From an uncultured Chthonomonadales bacterium (GTDB taxonomy: Bacteria > Armatimonadota > Chthonomonadetes > Chthonomonadales > CAJBBX01), in NCBI GenBank assembly GCA_938005745.1, contig CALLMM010000019.1:1-64000 (forward strand): a DNA stretch of 64,000 nucleotides. The letters are read 5' to 3'. The notes below the pieces were generated by a model that worked only from the letters and a program-made list of their open reading frames with translations, did no database searches and was not told the origin of the DNA. The position numbers and the translations under genes were made by a program. Shown piece after piece: positions 1 to 8,463 of this stretch; the stretch's first letter is position 1, and every line of letters starts with the position of its first letter.

Positions 1-1
1 G

Positions 2-1585
2 GCTGTGTTGAGCGACATCGTGGAGGTGAAGGCGGAGGCGAGCAGCGACGCCGGCATCGCGCGAGTCGAGTTCAGCGTGAACGATCAGATTCGCGCGACC
101 GTAACAGAACCGCCCTACCAGTATCGCTGGGATACGATTGAAGAGGAGGAGGGAACCCATACGCTAATCGTCTCCGCCTATGATGGAAGCGGAAAAGCCG
201 CCAGCAAGCGGATCAAGGTGGAGGTAGATAACAACCTCTCTCTGGGGATCAAAGCGCATGCCGAGAGGGCGCATGCGCTCTTCCGACGAGGAGACTTTGA
301 GGGCGCGTCGCTGGCGGGTCGAAAAGCCTATCGGATCAACCGCTTCGACGTGGACGCTATTCGCGCCATGGCTGCCGCTGTTGGCGGGCAGGGGGACTAT
401 AACCGCGCTCTCGATCTGCTGGAGAAGCCCCCGATGGAGAACAACCAGGTGATCGGAGACCCGACCCGGTTCCCGCTCTCAGACCGCACGGCGATGGAGC
501 TTCGGGGGCTGTTCCGGCTCCGCCGCGCCGCCGCGCAGACCTCCGCGCAGGCGATGGCTGCCGATCTGGCGGTCGCCTTCGATTTGGGGAAGCGGCTGCT
601 GGAGAGGACGGCGGCGGACATACGGGCGCAGCATCCCGAATCGGATCGCACCCCCGCCAATCTGATGGCGCTGGGGGATGCGCTGGTTCTGAACGGCAGA
701 TTTGAACAGGCGCATGCGCTCTACCGTGAGATCCCCGCCTCCGGCGAGACCGGCGTCGCCGCGCGGCATCGCATCGCCTTTGCGCTGGCGAATCTCGGTC
801 GCGTGCGCGAGGCGGAGATGCTGCTGCTGGGGATGGTCAACAACGGCGAGGGTAACAACGCCACCCGCGCCCTGTTGGGATGGATCTATCTGCTTCAGCG
901 GCGGTTCGCGGCGGCGCGCGACATCTCCGAACGACCCGCGCAACAGCAGTCCCTGTCCGGGCTGATCGTCTACGGTCATGCCTGTCTGGCGCTGCGCGAT
1001 TTCCGTCGCGCGGGAGATTCGCTGCTCAAAGCCGCAGAGATCACGGATCTGCCAGAGGTGAGCTATCTGGCGGCGTGCTACTTCACCGATACCGGCGACT
1101 TGAAACGCGCTACCGACTTCCTGCTGCTGACCATCGGATCCTGCGCCGCGAACCTGGACCTCTACGCGCTGCGCGGATTTCAGATCGCCGCGATGGTTCC
1201 GAACGACGGCTTCAGGCAGGCGCAGGTTTTTTTCGATTTCGTCCTGCAGCGCGATCCGCAGAACCTGGCGGCGCGTCTGGGAAAGGGAATGACGCTTATC
1301 CATCTGAAGCAGTTCCGGGCGGCGCAGTCTCTGCTCGTGAACCTCTCCCGCGATGACAGGAACTCGGCGGATGTATGGATGGCGCTGGCGGCAGCCCATG
1401 CGGGAAGCAGCGACCAGCAGCGGCTGGCGAACGAGGCGCTGGAGATGGCGAAGCGGCTGGATTCGACCCGCTTCGGCGCGGTGATGATCCCGAAGATGAC
1501 GGAACTGGTTCACCGGGTAATCCCCTATCGCCGCACGCCGCTCCTCACCCCGGCTCTGCTGGCGGCGGAGGAGACCCGCAGGTAG
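2..1585 (+). CDS. Ig-like domain and TPR protein, 5' end outside the window
   Basis: The reading frame is open to the left edge, so the true start and any signal peptide lie outside. Roughly the first 75 residues look like a bacterial Ig-like domain of the kind with the pattern 'V-x-V-x-A-x-A-x-D-x-GI-x-x-VEF' and a closing 'AYD-x-SGK' strand. The remaining ~440 residues are helical, Ala/Leu/Arg-rich repeats spaced about 34 residues apart (for example 'ALRDFRRAGDSLLKAAEI'), typical of TPR units. No catalytic motif is visible. The combination suggests a secreted or periplasmic scaffold that binds other proteins. It ends about 100 bases before the next gene and seems to be the end of an upstream transcript. 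Function unknown; the TPR assignment is fairly safe, the Ig assignment moderate. Confidence 0.75.
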   Translation, partial: AVLSDIVEVKAEASSDAGIARVEFSVNDQIRATVTEPPYQYRWDTIEEEEGTHTLIVSAYDGSGKAASKRIKVEVDNNLSLGIKAHAERAHALFRRGDFEGASLAGRKAYRINRFDVDAIRAMAAAVGGQGDYNRALDLLEKPPMENNQVIGDPTRFPLSDRTAMELRGLFRLRRAAAQTSAQAMAADLAVAFDLGKRLLERTAADIRAQHPESDRTPANLMALGDALVLNGRFEQAHALYREIPASGETGVAARHRIAFALANLGRVREAEMLLLGMVNNGEGNNATRALLGWIYLLQRRFAAARDISERPAQQQSLSGLIVYGHACLALRDFRRAGDSLLKAAEITDLPEVSYLAACYFTDTGDLKRATDFLLLTIGSCAANLDLYALRGFQIAAMVPNDGFRQAQVFFDFVLQRDPQNLAARLGKGMTLIHLKQFRAAQSLLVNLSRDDRNSADVWMALAAAHAGSSDQQRLANEALEMAKRLDSTRFGAVMIPKMTELVHRVIPYRRTPLLTPALLAAEETRR

Positions 1586-1646
1586 AGAGCAACGGAACGT
1601 ATCACTTTTCTCGCAGAAGCCATACCGATGAGGCAGGGATACCGAG

Positions 1647-1652
1647 TATAAT
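1647..1652 (+). promoter_or_regulatory. -10 box (TATAAT) upstream of the PhyH gene
   Basis: A perfect TATAAT lies 32 bases before the ATG at 1684, followed by a good SD (GAGGG, about 1671-1675). No convincing -35 hexamer sits 16-18 bases upstream, so this is a partial match only. It fits the only sizeable gap (1586-1683) between the TPR gene and the next operon. Confidence 0.35.
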
Positions 1653-1683
1653 AGAAGGTCATCCAACGAAGAGGGATCGCTGA

Positions 1684-2493
1684 ATGTTAACTCAGGAACA
1701 GGTGCAGTTTTTTCACGAGAACGGTTTTGTCAAGGGACCGAAGGTCTACACCGATGAGCAGGCACAGGCGCTGCGTAAGCGGCTGGACGACGTGATGGAG
1801 GGACGCTCCGCGGCGCAGCCGGAGGCGAAGCGGAATCTGCTGGGAGACGGCTCGGAACTGGTTGTCATCCAGATTGTGAACATCTGGGAGGCGGACGATC
1901 TGTTCCGCGAGCATATCTATCATCCGGAGATCTGCCGCATGGTCAGCCAGTTGATGGGGACGGAGGTGGTTCGGGTCTGGCACGATCAGGTGCAGTATAA
2001 GCCGCCGTTCGTCGGCGGACCGACCAGCTGGCATCAGGATCATCCCTACTGGCCCATCATTCAGCCCGCCGATCTGATCAGCGCATGGCTGGCGATCGAG
2101 GACGCGACGATCGAGAACGGGTGCATGTGGATGGTTCCGCGCAGTCATAAGTGGGGACCCCACAAGGGAGGAACCATCGGAACCAACCCGGACGACTTCT
2201 CGACGCTGCACGACCCGAGCCTGATCCCTCCGGGAGAGGTGGTGGAGCGCGTCCCCTGCGAGGTGAAGGCGGGCGAGGTGATGTTCCATCACTGCCTGAC
2301 ATGGCACGGCAGTCCGCCCAACCGCTCGGAGCGGGGACGCCCGGCGATCGCCGTGCACTATATGCCGGGATACACGCGCTATGAGCCGTCTGCGGGGCAT
2401 CTGGTGGAGCATCGGGTTACCGTTAAGCCGGGAGAGGTGCTGCAAGGAGAGTACTTCCCGACGGTCTGGGACAACGGACCGGTACCGCACTGA
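1684..2493 (+). CDS. Phytanoyl-CoA dioxygenase (PhyH) family Fe(II)/2-oxoglutarate oxygenase
   Basis: 269 residues, the usual size for bacterial PhyH-family oxygenases, which hydroxylate small or lipid-like substrates using Fe(II), O2 and 2-oxoglutarate. The metal triad is visible: H117-x-D119 in 'SWHQDH' and H208 in 'TWHGS'; R219 in 'ERGRPA' is the expected 2-oxoglutarate anchor. No signal peptide, so cytoplasmic. The ATG at 1684 has a GAGGG SD. It is followed 13 bases later by a thioredoxin-like gene. The substrate cannot be read from sequence; the family is large and diverse in Armatimonadota and Planctomycetota, and most members are uncharacterised. Confidence 0.88.
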   Translation: MLTQEQVQFFHENGFVKGPKVYTDEQAQALRKRLDDVMEGRSAAQPEAKRNLLGDGSELVVIQIVNIWEADDLFREHIYHPEICRMVSQLMGTEVVRVWHDQVQYKPPFVGGPTSWHQDHPYWPIIQPADLISAWLAIEDATIENGCMWMVPRSHKWGPHKGGTIGTNPDDFSTLHDPSLIPPGEVVERVPCEVKAGEVMFHHCLTWHGSPPNRSERGRPAIAVHYMPGYTRYEPSAGHLVEHRVTVKPGEVLQGEYFPTVWDNGPVPH

Positions 2494-2506
2494 AGGAGCA
2501 GGCACG

Positions 2507-3055
2507 ATGATTCGATCCGGCTGGAGATGCGTCGTGACCCTGGCTCTGATCCTGGTCGCCTCTACGGGGTTGACACAGTCGCCCGGCAGCGGTGTGCAGC
2601 TGGAGGGAGACGCTGCGCGCCGCGCGCTGCTGAGCGAGATTCAGGGGAAGAAGGCTCCTGCGATCGTGGCGTCTCGCTGGATAAATAGCCGACCTCTCAA
2701 CCTTGCCGCGTTGCGCGGCAGGGTGGTGCTCCTGGACTTCTGGGGAACCTGGTGCGGACCCTGCCGCGCCTCCATCCCGCACATGATAGACCTGCACCGA
2801 AGGTACAGCAAACGGGGGCTGGCAATCATCGGCGTCCACACCACCGACGGTGCGCAGAACCTGGATGCCTTTATCAAAGAGAAGGGAATCCCCTATGCCA
2901 TCGCGCTCGATAACGCCAATCGGACGGTGAAAGCCTATCGCGTGGACAGCTACCCGGACTACTACTTTATTGACCGCAGGGGCGTTCTGCGCTACGCCGA
3001 CTGCGCCAACGACTCGGTGGATGCCGCGATCGAGCAGCTTCTTGCCGAAAAGTAG
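2507..3055 (+). CDS. TlpA/ResA-type thioredoxin-like protein, exported
   Basis: 182 residues from an ATG at 2507, preceded by AAGGAG at 2494-2499. An upstream extension in the same frame overlaps the PhyH gene and lacks an SD, so it was rejected. Residues 8-23 form a hydrophobic signal segment. A thioredoxin fold follows with the active site W82-C83-G-P-C86 inside 'LDFWGTWCGPC', and the cis-Pro region near 'DSYPDYYFID'. TlpA/ResA proteins reduce or isomerise disulfides in exported proteins, including apocytochromes c; the CXXCH-bearing gene at 20578 could be a client, but that is inference. A broader role as a peroxiredoxin-like AhpC/TSA relative is also possible. Confidence 0.85.
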   Translation: MIRSGWRCVVTLALILVASTGLTQSPGSGVQLEGDAARRALLSEIQGKKAPAIVASRWINSRPLNLAALRGRVVLLDFWGTWCGPCRASIPHMIDLHRRYSKRGLAIIGVHTTDGAQNLDAFIKEKGIPYAIALDNANRTVKAYRVDSYPDYYFIDRRGVLRYADCANDSVDAAIEQLLAEK

Positions 3056-3084
3056 CCGATGGTTCCGGCGACCGCGCAAACACG

Positions 3085-3987
3085 ATGAACGCTGTTGAAC
3101 TGGCGGACGTTTCGGTGCAGTATCGCAGGGGCGGCGGACTGAACGGCATCTCGTTCACCGCCGCTCCCGGGGAATGGGTATCTGTCTTCGGGGATACCGG
3201 GAGCGGCAAGACGACCCTGCTGCGCGTGCTGGCGGGAAGGGTGACGCCCGATGCCGGCGCGGTATGGGTCTATGGCAGGACGCCGCGCAGCGCCCTGCGC
3301 CGCATGGGCTGCGCGATGGAGGACTCGCCGGTCAACTCGCTCTTTTCTCCCAATCAGGTTCTGGGGCAGCGTCTGGCGCGTCACGACATCAGCGGTGCGC
3401 AGCGCGCGGCGCGCATGGCGGAGATCCTCGATCTCTGCGGGCTGTATGCGGATCGTGACCGCCCTGCTCGCGAACTGAGCCGGGGACAGCAGACCGCGCT
3501 TGCGCTGGCGGTCGCGCTCGCTCATCGTCCCGCCGTTCTGCTGCTGGATAATGTCACCGCCGCTCTTCCGCTGCCGGTGCGGGAGCGGCTGCGGGAGTTT
3601 CTGAACGATCTGCGCGCCTCGCAGGACCTCTGCGTGATTCAGGCGACCCTTCACAGCGAGGAGGCGGAGCGCGCGGATCGCGTGCTGATTCTGGATCGAG
3701 GATGTCTGCTCGCCTGCGCCCAGCCGGAGGAGCTGCAGAGGCAGTACGCTGCAGACCGGATTGTGGTCGAGGCGGCGGATCCGCGCGCCGTTCAGAAGAC
3801 GCTGCGGGGAATCTACGATCTGCAGATCACGGAGACACGCGACGGACTGCGCTTCTCCGCCACTGACGGTCTGGCGACCGCCGCGCATCTGTTCCGCCAT
3901 CCAGCCGGAGGCGTGAGAACGGTCTACATCCATCGTCCGACCCTCTGGGAGGTTCTGGAGGCTCTGCGCGGGAATATACTGCGCTGA
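3085..3987 (+). CDS. ABC transporter ATP-binding protein, ABC-2 type, with altered Walker B
   Basis: 300 residues. Walker A is G36-DTGSGKTT-44. The signature is 'LSRGQ' at 131-135 instead of LSGGQ. Walker B reads 'VLLLDN', with N156 where the catalytic glutamate normally stands. The switch histidine is probably H190 in 'ATLHSEE'. The C-terminal ~85 residues end in 'RPTLWEVLEALRG', like the accessory domain of drug- and polysaccharide-type ABC-2 ATPases (compare 'PSLEDVFLxLTG'). No permease gene lies next to it, which is unusual for this class. The Glu-to-Asn change would be expected to slow or abolish hydrolysis, so it may be regulatory, act with a second ATPase, or use another base. The start is weakly supported, with no strong SD. 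Confidence 0.82.
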   Translation: MNAVELADVSVQYRRGGGLNGISFTAAPGEWVSVFGDTGSGKTTLLRVLAGRVTPDAGAVWVYGRTPRSALRRMGCAMEDSPVNSLFSPNQVLGQRLARHDISGAQRAARMAEILDLCGLYADRDRPARELSRGQQTALALAVALAHRPAVLLLDNVTAALPLPVRERLREFLNDLRASQDLCVIQATLHSEEAERADRVLILDRGCLLACAQPEELQRQYAADRIVVEAADPRAVQKTLRGIYDLQITETRDGLRFSATDGLATAAHLFRHPAGGVRTVYIHRPTLWEVLEALRGNILR

Positions 3988-4027
3988 CGGCTGTGGTTAC
4001 GACGGCTCATTCCCACCCCGCGTTCGG

Positions 4028-4056
4028 TTGCATCGCCGGAACAAACCTGCTACAAT
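4028..4056 (+). promoter_or_regulatory. Sigma-70-type promoter for the carboxypeptidase gene
   Basis: TTGCAT at 4028-4033 and TACAAT at 4051-4056 are separated by exactly 17 bases. Transcription would begin near 4063, which rules out in-frame start codons at 4028 and 4055 for the following gene and points to initiation after the AAGGAG at 4098-4103. Confidence 0.55.
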
Positions 4057-4111
4057 GTATCACCCTGACGGAAGCAAGCGTGTAACTACTGCCGATCAAG
4101 GAGAGACTGCC

Positions 4112-5410
4112 ATTATCGCCAGAACGAGAAGTCGAATGTGCGTCCCTATCGTTCTTGTCGCTGTAGTGCTGTGCGTATTTCGTGTCTGCCCCACGGATAC
4201 GGCTGCGGCGCAGCAGGTTCCTGGCTCTTCCGGGACGACAGGACTTCCCGCACCGCCACCTCTTCAAGCATCCTCCGCCATTCTGGTAGATGCGGTCAGC
4301 GGACAGGTTCTCTATGAAAAGAACGCCGACGTCCGGCGCCCTCCTGCCAGCACCACGAAGATCATGACGGCGATCCTTCTCCTGGAGCATACAAAGCCGG
4401 AGGATGTCATCGTCGCCAGCCAGAATGCGGTGCATACGGGAGGCAGCTCCCTGAATCTCAGGGTCGGTGAGAAGATCACCGCGCACGATATGCTCTATGC
4501 CCTGATGCTGCGCTCCGCCAACGACGGCTGCGTGGCGGTGGCGGAGCATATCGCAGGAGATAAGAAGAGGTTCATCGAGATGATGAATCTGAAGGCGCGC
4601 GAGATCGGCGCGCTCAACACGACGTTCAATGACCCGCACGGTCTGGACAAGCCGACCAATATGTCAACGGCGCGCGATCTTTCGATCATGGCGCGGTACG
4701 CGCTGCGCTACCCGGCGTTCAACGAGGCGATCCGCACGAAATATCAGATCATCGCGCGCTCCCCGGACAACAAGGATGTGCGCCTGAAAAACCATTCCAA
4801 ATTTCTCTGGCAGTTTCCCTGGGCGGACGGCGTGAAGACGGGGTTCACCAATCCCGCCGGTCCCTGCTTTGTCGGCAGCGCGACCAGAGACGGATGGCGG
4901 CTGATCTCGGTGGTGTTGAACAGTTCAGATCGCTTCCGGGAATCTGCGGCATTGATGAAGTACGGCTTTAACAACTTTGAGCCGCATCCGGTTATTGTCG
5001 CGGGGCAGGTCTATGCGACCTCGCCCATTCCGAACGGGCAGTTGAACACGGTCTCCGCCGTAGCGCAGGATACGGTTCGGTATATCGCGCCTAGAAATGC
5101 TCCGCTGCTGGTATCGTTACAGCCGAAACTGGAGCCGGTCACCGCTCCGATTGCACAGGGCGCGAAGATAGGCGTGCTGGAGGCATGGGTGGATGGAAGG
5201 CTAGTGGGCAGCACGCCGCTGGTGACGGCGTGCGCCGTCGAGGCTGTCGCGTCTCCGGTACAGAAGGTGGAAAAGACGGGAGGACTGCTGCTGCTGGGGG
5301 CGTTAATCTCCCTGCTGGCGCTGCGTTATGGAACAACGTTTACAGAAACTGCTCGCTTCTGCCGGAGTAGCCTCAAGGCGCTCCTGCGAGGAGATCATCG
5401 CCGCGGGTAG
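4112..5410 (+). CDS. D-alanyl-D-alanine carboxypeptidase (PBP5/6, DacA/DacF type), possible ATT start
   Basis: Low-molecular-weight penicillin-binding protein that trims the terminal D-Ala of peptidoglycan stem peptides at the outer face of the membrane. With the start used here (432 aa) the motifs are S80-T-T-K83, S135-A-N137 and K242-T-G. A PBP5_C-like beta domain follows, then a C-terminal hydrophobic segment ('LLLLGALISLLALRYG') and a basic tail, as expected of a membrane anchor. The start is unusual: AAGGAG at 4098-4103 is 8 bases before ATT (4112), which gives an Arg-rich signal-peptide n-region. The ATG at 4136 has no good SD and would leave no positive charge before the hydrophobic core. 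The 3' end overlaps rluB by 83 bases. Confidence 0.88.
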   Translation: MIARTRSRMCVPIVLVAVVLCVFRVCPTDTAAAQQVPGSSGTTGLPAPPPLQASSAILVDAVSGQVLYEKNADVRRPPASTTKIMTAILLLEHTKPEDVIVASQNAVHTGGSSLNLRVGEKITAHDMLYALMLRSANDGCVAVAEHIAGDKKRFIEMMNLKAREIGALNTTFNDPHGLDKPTNMSTARDLSIMARYALRYPAFNEAIRTKYQIIARSPDNKDVRLKNHSKFLWQFPWADGVKTGFTNPAGPCFVGSATRDGWRLISVVLNSSDRFRESAALMKYGFNNFEPHPVIVAGQVYATSPIPNGQLNTVSAVAQDTVRYIAPRNAPLLVSLQPKLEPVTAPIAQGAKIGVLEAWVDGRLVGSTPLVTACAVEAVASPVQKVEKTGGLLLLGALISLLALRYGTTFTETARFCRSSLKALLRGDHRRG

Positions 5411-6446
5411 GATCACCGTCAACGGCGTGCGCGTGACGCAGATGGGCGCGAAAGCCGACCCGGAGAGAGACGATATTCGTCTTGACGGAAAACCCCTCTC
5501 CTTTCAGACCCGCCGCGTCTATATCGCCCTGAACAAGCCGGAGGGCTACGTTACCACCGTGCGCGATCCCCATGCGCGGCACACGGTCATGGAACTGGTG
5601 CGGGGCGTTCCCGAACGCATCTATCCCGTCGGTCGGCTGGACGCGGACAGCGCCGGACTGCTTCTTCTCACCAACGACGGCGATTTTGCCGAGCGCATGA
5701 CGCATCCCAGTCATCAGATCGAAAAGACCTACCGCGCGGTCGTGCGGGGAGAGGTCTCCGAGTTTGCCGCCGCTGATCTGCGGATGGGGATCATGCTGGA
5801 AGACGGCATGACGGCTCCGGCGAAGGTCGAATGGGTGGACTACGACCCGGATCACAATGTGACAGTGGTGGATATCACCATCCATGAGGGGCGAAACCGT
5901 CAGGTGCGGCGCATGTTCGACGCGGTCGGCTATCCGGTGGTGGCGTTGACACGCCTGCGGATCGGTCCGGTCGAATTGTCGGGGCTGGCTCCCGGAACCT
6001 GGCGCAAGCTGCATGGCTGGGAGGTGGAGGCGCTGCTCGCGGCGGCGGATTCTACGCCGCCCTCGCTGCCACAAAAACCCGTGGATACGGAAGAGAGCCT
6101 CGACGCACCGCCTCCTCCCGCGCGTCCCGCCCGAAGACCGGACAGACCGCCCGCCCCGCCGCCCTCCGCCGGAAAGAAGCCGGCGAAAGCCGCTCCGTCT
6201 CCATCAGAAGGGAGGAAGAAGCCGGAAAAAGAAGACACCGGAAGACCTTCCGGCAGGAAAAAACCGGCTCCTCCCAGAATGGATCGTTCGGAGATCCAGG
6301 CGCGAGCGCGAGACATCACAGAGCGTCTGCGCCGACCTGATCAGAGCGATTCCGAGAACCGAAAGCCGTCCGGAAATGAGAGACGTACAGACCATGAACC
6401 CCCCGCCAGACCGAAGAAGAGACCTCCGAAGCGGCAGGATTCCTAG
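5328..6446 (+). CDS. rluB: 23S rRNA pseudouridine synthase, RluB/RsuA family, with a long basic tail
   Basis: 372 residues. Residues 1-60 are an S4 RNA-binding domain ('RLQKLLASAGVASRRSCEE'). The catalytic domain carries the RsuA/RluB signature G102-R-L-D105 followed by 'ADSAGLLLLTNDG', with D105 the catalytic aspartate, and the distal 'EGRNRQVRRMFDAVGYPV' block. The family isomerises one uridine in the 23S peptidyl-transferase region (RluB) or in 16S rRNA (RsuA); the sequence looks more RluB-like. From about residue 245 a low-complexity tail rich in Pro, Lys and Arg adds some 125 residues, well beyond the core, and is probably an additional RNA- or ribosome-contact region. The gene starts inside the carboxypeptidase gene without an obvious SD, which suggests translational coupling. 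Confidence 0.88.
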   Translation: MEQRLQKLLASAGVASRRSCEEIIAAGRITVNGVRVTQMGAKADPERDDIRLDGKPLSFQTRRVYIALNKPEGYVTTVRDPHARHTVMELVRGVPERIYPVGRLDADSAGLLLLTNDGDFAERMTHPSHQIEKTYRAVVRGEVSEFAAADLRMGIMLEDGMTAPAKVEWVDYDPDHNVTVVDITIHEGRNRQVRRMFDAVGYPVVALTRLRIGPVELSGLAPGTWRKLHGWEVEALLAAADSTPPSLPQKPVDTEESLDAPPPPARPARRPDRPPAPPPSAGKKPAKAAPSPSEGRKKPEKEDTGRPSGRKKPAPPRMDRSEIQARARDITERLRRPDQSDSENRKPSGNERRTDHEPPARPKKRPPKRQDS

Positions 6447-7338
6447 CCGCATACCGATCTTGCTGCTGCATATCGTCCTGACTGCCGCGCTGCTGGTTAT
6501 CCCGCTTCTTGCGTCCCGGGCGCAGTCGGTCTCTGCAGTGGATGTGCGCGGAAAGCGCGTGACGCTTCCCGCGCCGCCGCGCCGCATCGTCTCTCTGACA
6601 CCCGGCAACACCGAGATACTCTTTGCGCTGGGACTGAAGGGGAGGATCGTCGGCGTAACCGAATACTGCGACTATCCCGCCGAAGCCCGCGCGCTTCCAA
6701 AGGTCGGCGACGTGAATATCTCGCTGGAGAAGGTGATCGCCCTCAAGCCCGATCTGATCGTCGCGAGCGCGTCGGGCAACCGCATGGCGCTGGAGCGGAT
6801 GGAGAGGATGCAGGGCAGTCCGCTCCCGCTCTTTGTGATAGACCCGCAGAATCTGTCGGAACTCTACGCCGCCATCCGCTCCCTCGGAAAGATCACCGGT
6901 CAGCAGCGTCAGGCGGATCAGCTTGTGCGTTCCATGCAGGAGCGGGTTCAGCGCGTGCAGCAGAGGGTGTCGCGGGCAAAGACGAAGCCGCGCGTCCTGT
7001 TTGTTATTCAGGAGCAGCCGCTCTGGGTAGTCGGCTCCGGCAACTTCATGGATGAGATCATCGCGCTCGCCGGCGGGCAGAACGTAACACACGACGCGGG
7101 AAAGGGGTTTTTCGCCTATTCGCTGGAGAAGGTGGTAGTGCGACGCCCGGAGGTGATTATCGCCGGGCGAGAGACCGGTCTCTCCATTCGGGATAAGGCG
7201 GTATGGCGGCAGATGCCCGCCGTTCGCAACAACGCCATCTACAGTTTGGGACCAGAGGCGGCTCGACCGGGACCGCGTCTGGTGAATGCGCTGGAACAAC
7301 TGGCGTCGCTACTGCATCCCGCCCTCTTTGCCAAGTAG
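6394..7338 (+). CDS. BtuF/FecB-type substrate-binding protein of a cobalamin or Fe-siderophore ABC importer
   Basis: About 314 residues from the ATG at 6394; an alternative ATG lies at 6376, and both overlap the rluB tail. A basic n-region and hydrophobic segment ('LLLHIVLTAALLVIPLLAS') precede the mature protein. The fold signature is clear: 'PPRRIVSLTPGNTEILFALG', 'VGVTEYCDYP', 'LPKVGDVNISLEKVIALKPDLI' and the C-terminal 'RRPEVIIAG'. This class III binding protein delivers cobalamin, haem or a siderophore to a FecCD-type permease, which is the next gene 21 bases downstream. No riboswitch or Fur-like site was recognised upstream, so the ligand is undetermined. Confidence 0.87.
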   Translation: MNPPPDRRRDLRSGRIPSRIPILLLHIVLTAALLVIPLLASRAQSVSAVDVRGKRVTLPAPPRRIVSLTPGNTEILFALGLKGRIVGVTEYCDYPAEARALPKVGDVNISLEKVIALKPDLIVASASGNRMALERMERMQGSPLPLFVIDPQNLSELYAAIRSLGKITGQQRQADQLVRSMQERVQRVQQRVSRAKTKPRVLFVIQEQPLWVVGSGNFMDEIIALAGGQNVTHDAGKGFFAYSLEKVVVRRPEVIIAGRETGLSIRDKAVWRQMPAVRNNAIYSLGPEAARPGPRLVNALEQLASLLHPALFAK

Positions 7339-7359
7339 CCTCATCACTATCCTGCGCGC

Positions 7360-8454
7360 ATGAATCCCTCTGTTACCTGCGACCCTCCGCCTTCGGGAAC
7401 AAACCTCTACGCCGCTTCACGCTCACGCCGCTGGCTGGCTTCCTTTGCGGCGGTGATTGCCCTTGCGGCGGCGCTGATCTGCAGCGTGGCGATGGGACCG
7501 GAAGGGGTGAATGTACGCGTCTCTTCTGTTCCCGTTATCATCGCCGGACAGCTGCCCGGACTGAAACGGCTGGTGCGTGATAACGCCTCCGAAGAGGATC
7601 GCGCCATCGTCTGGGAGCTGCGTCTGCCTCGCGCGCTGGCGGCGGCGCTGATCGGCGCGCTGCTGGGATATGCGGGCGTTGCGCTGCAGGGTCTGCTGAT
7701 GAATCCGCTGGCGGACCCCTATACGGTTGGCGTTTCGGCGGGGGCGGCGGTCGGCATGGCGTTTGCGGAGGTGAGTCGTCTCGCGCTGTTGTGGGCGGGC
7801 ATGGGAGGCGTCGGGATCGCGTTTGTCGCCGCGCTGGGGGCGGTCGCGCTGGTCTATACGCTGGCGCGCGTGCGGGGCAGAGTCTCCGCGCAGACCTTTC
7901 TGCTGGCGGGAGTCGTGGTCAGCACCATGCTCTGGTCCATGATCCCCCTGCTGATGACGCTGGCGCGCCGGATGAACGATCTGGAGCGTATCTTCTTCTA
8001 CCTGATTGGCAATCTCCAGCAGGCGGACTGGCAGAAGGTCTGGCTGCTGGCTCCCTTCGTGCTGCTCTCCGCGATCTTTCTGCGCCTGTGGGCGCGCGAC
8101 CTGAACCTGATGACGCTGGGAGAGGAGAGCGCGGCGCATCTGGGGGTGGAGATCGAAACATTCAAGCGCAAGGTGCTGCTGCTGGGCGCGCTGGCGACGG
8201 CGGCGGCGGTCTCCGTCAGCGGTATCATCGGCTTTGTCGGACTGGTGGTTCCCCATCTGGCGCGCAGAATCGTCGGACCGGATCACCGCGCTCTGCTGCC
8301 TCTCGCGGCTCTTCTGGGAGCCCTTCTTCTGGTCGTCTCGGATACGATTGTGCGCGTCTACCTGAACGATCTGCCGGTAGGCGTCATCACCGCGATCATC
8401 GGCGCGCCCTTCTTCTGTATGCTCTTACGCCGACGCCGCGCCGTCGCGTGGTAG
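7360..8454 (+). CDS. FecCD/BtuC-family ABC transporter permease
   Basis: 364 residues with about nine or ten hydrophobic helices. Family blocks are visible: 'RLPRALAAALIGALLGYAG', 'LLMNPLADPYTVGVSAGAA', 'GEESAAHLGVEIETFKRKVL' (the coupling helix that contacts the ATPase) and 'GFVGLVVPHLARRIVGPDH'. It forms the membrane channel for the substrate captured by the BtuF-like protein encoded just upstream. The dedicated BtuD/FecE-type ATPase normally next to it is absent; the ATPase at 3085 belongs to a different class. The partner must therefore be encoded elsewhere, or one ATPase serves several importers. Confidence 0.9.
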   Translation: MNPSVTCDPPPSGTNLYAASRSRRWLASFAAVIALAAALICSVAMGPEGVNVRVSSVPVIIAGQLPGLKRLVRDNASEEDRAIVWELRLPRALAAALIGALLGYAGVALQGLLMNPLADPYTVGVSAGAAVGMAFAEVSRLALLWAGMGGVGIAFVAALGAVALVYTLARVRGRVSAQTFLLAGVVVSTMLWSMIPLLMTLARRMNDLERIFFYLIGNLQQADWQKVWLLAPFVLLSAIFLRLWARDLNLMTLGEESAAHLGVEIETFKRKVLLLGALATAAAVSVSGIIGFVGLVVPHLARRIVGPDHRALLPLAALLGALLLVVSDTIVRVYLNDLPVGVITAIIGAPFFCMLLRRRRAVAW

Positions 8455-8463
8455 AATAGGCTT

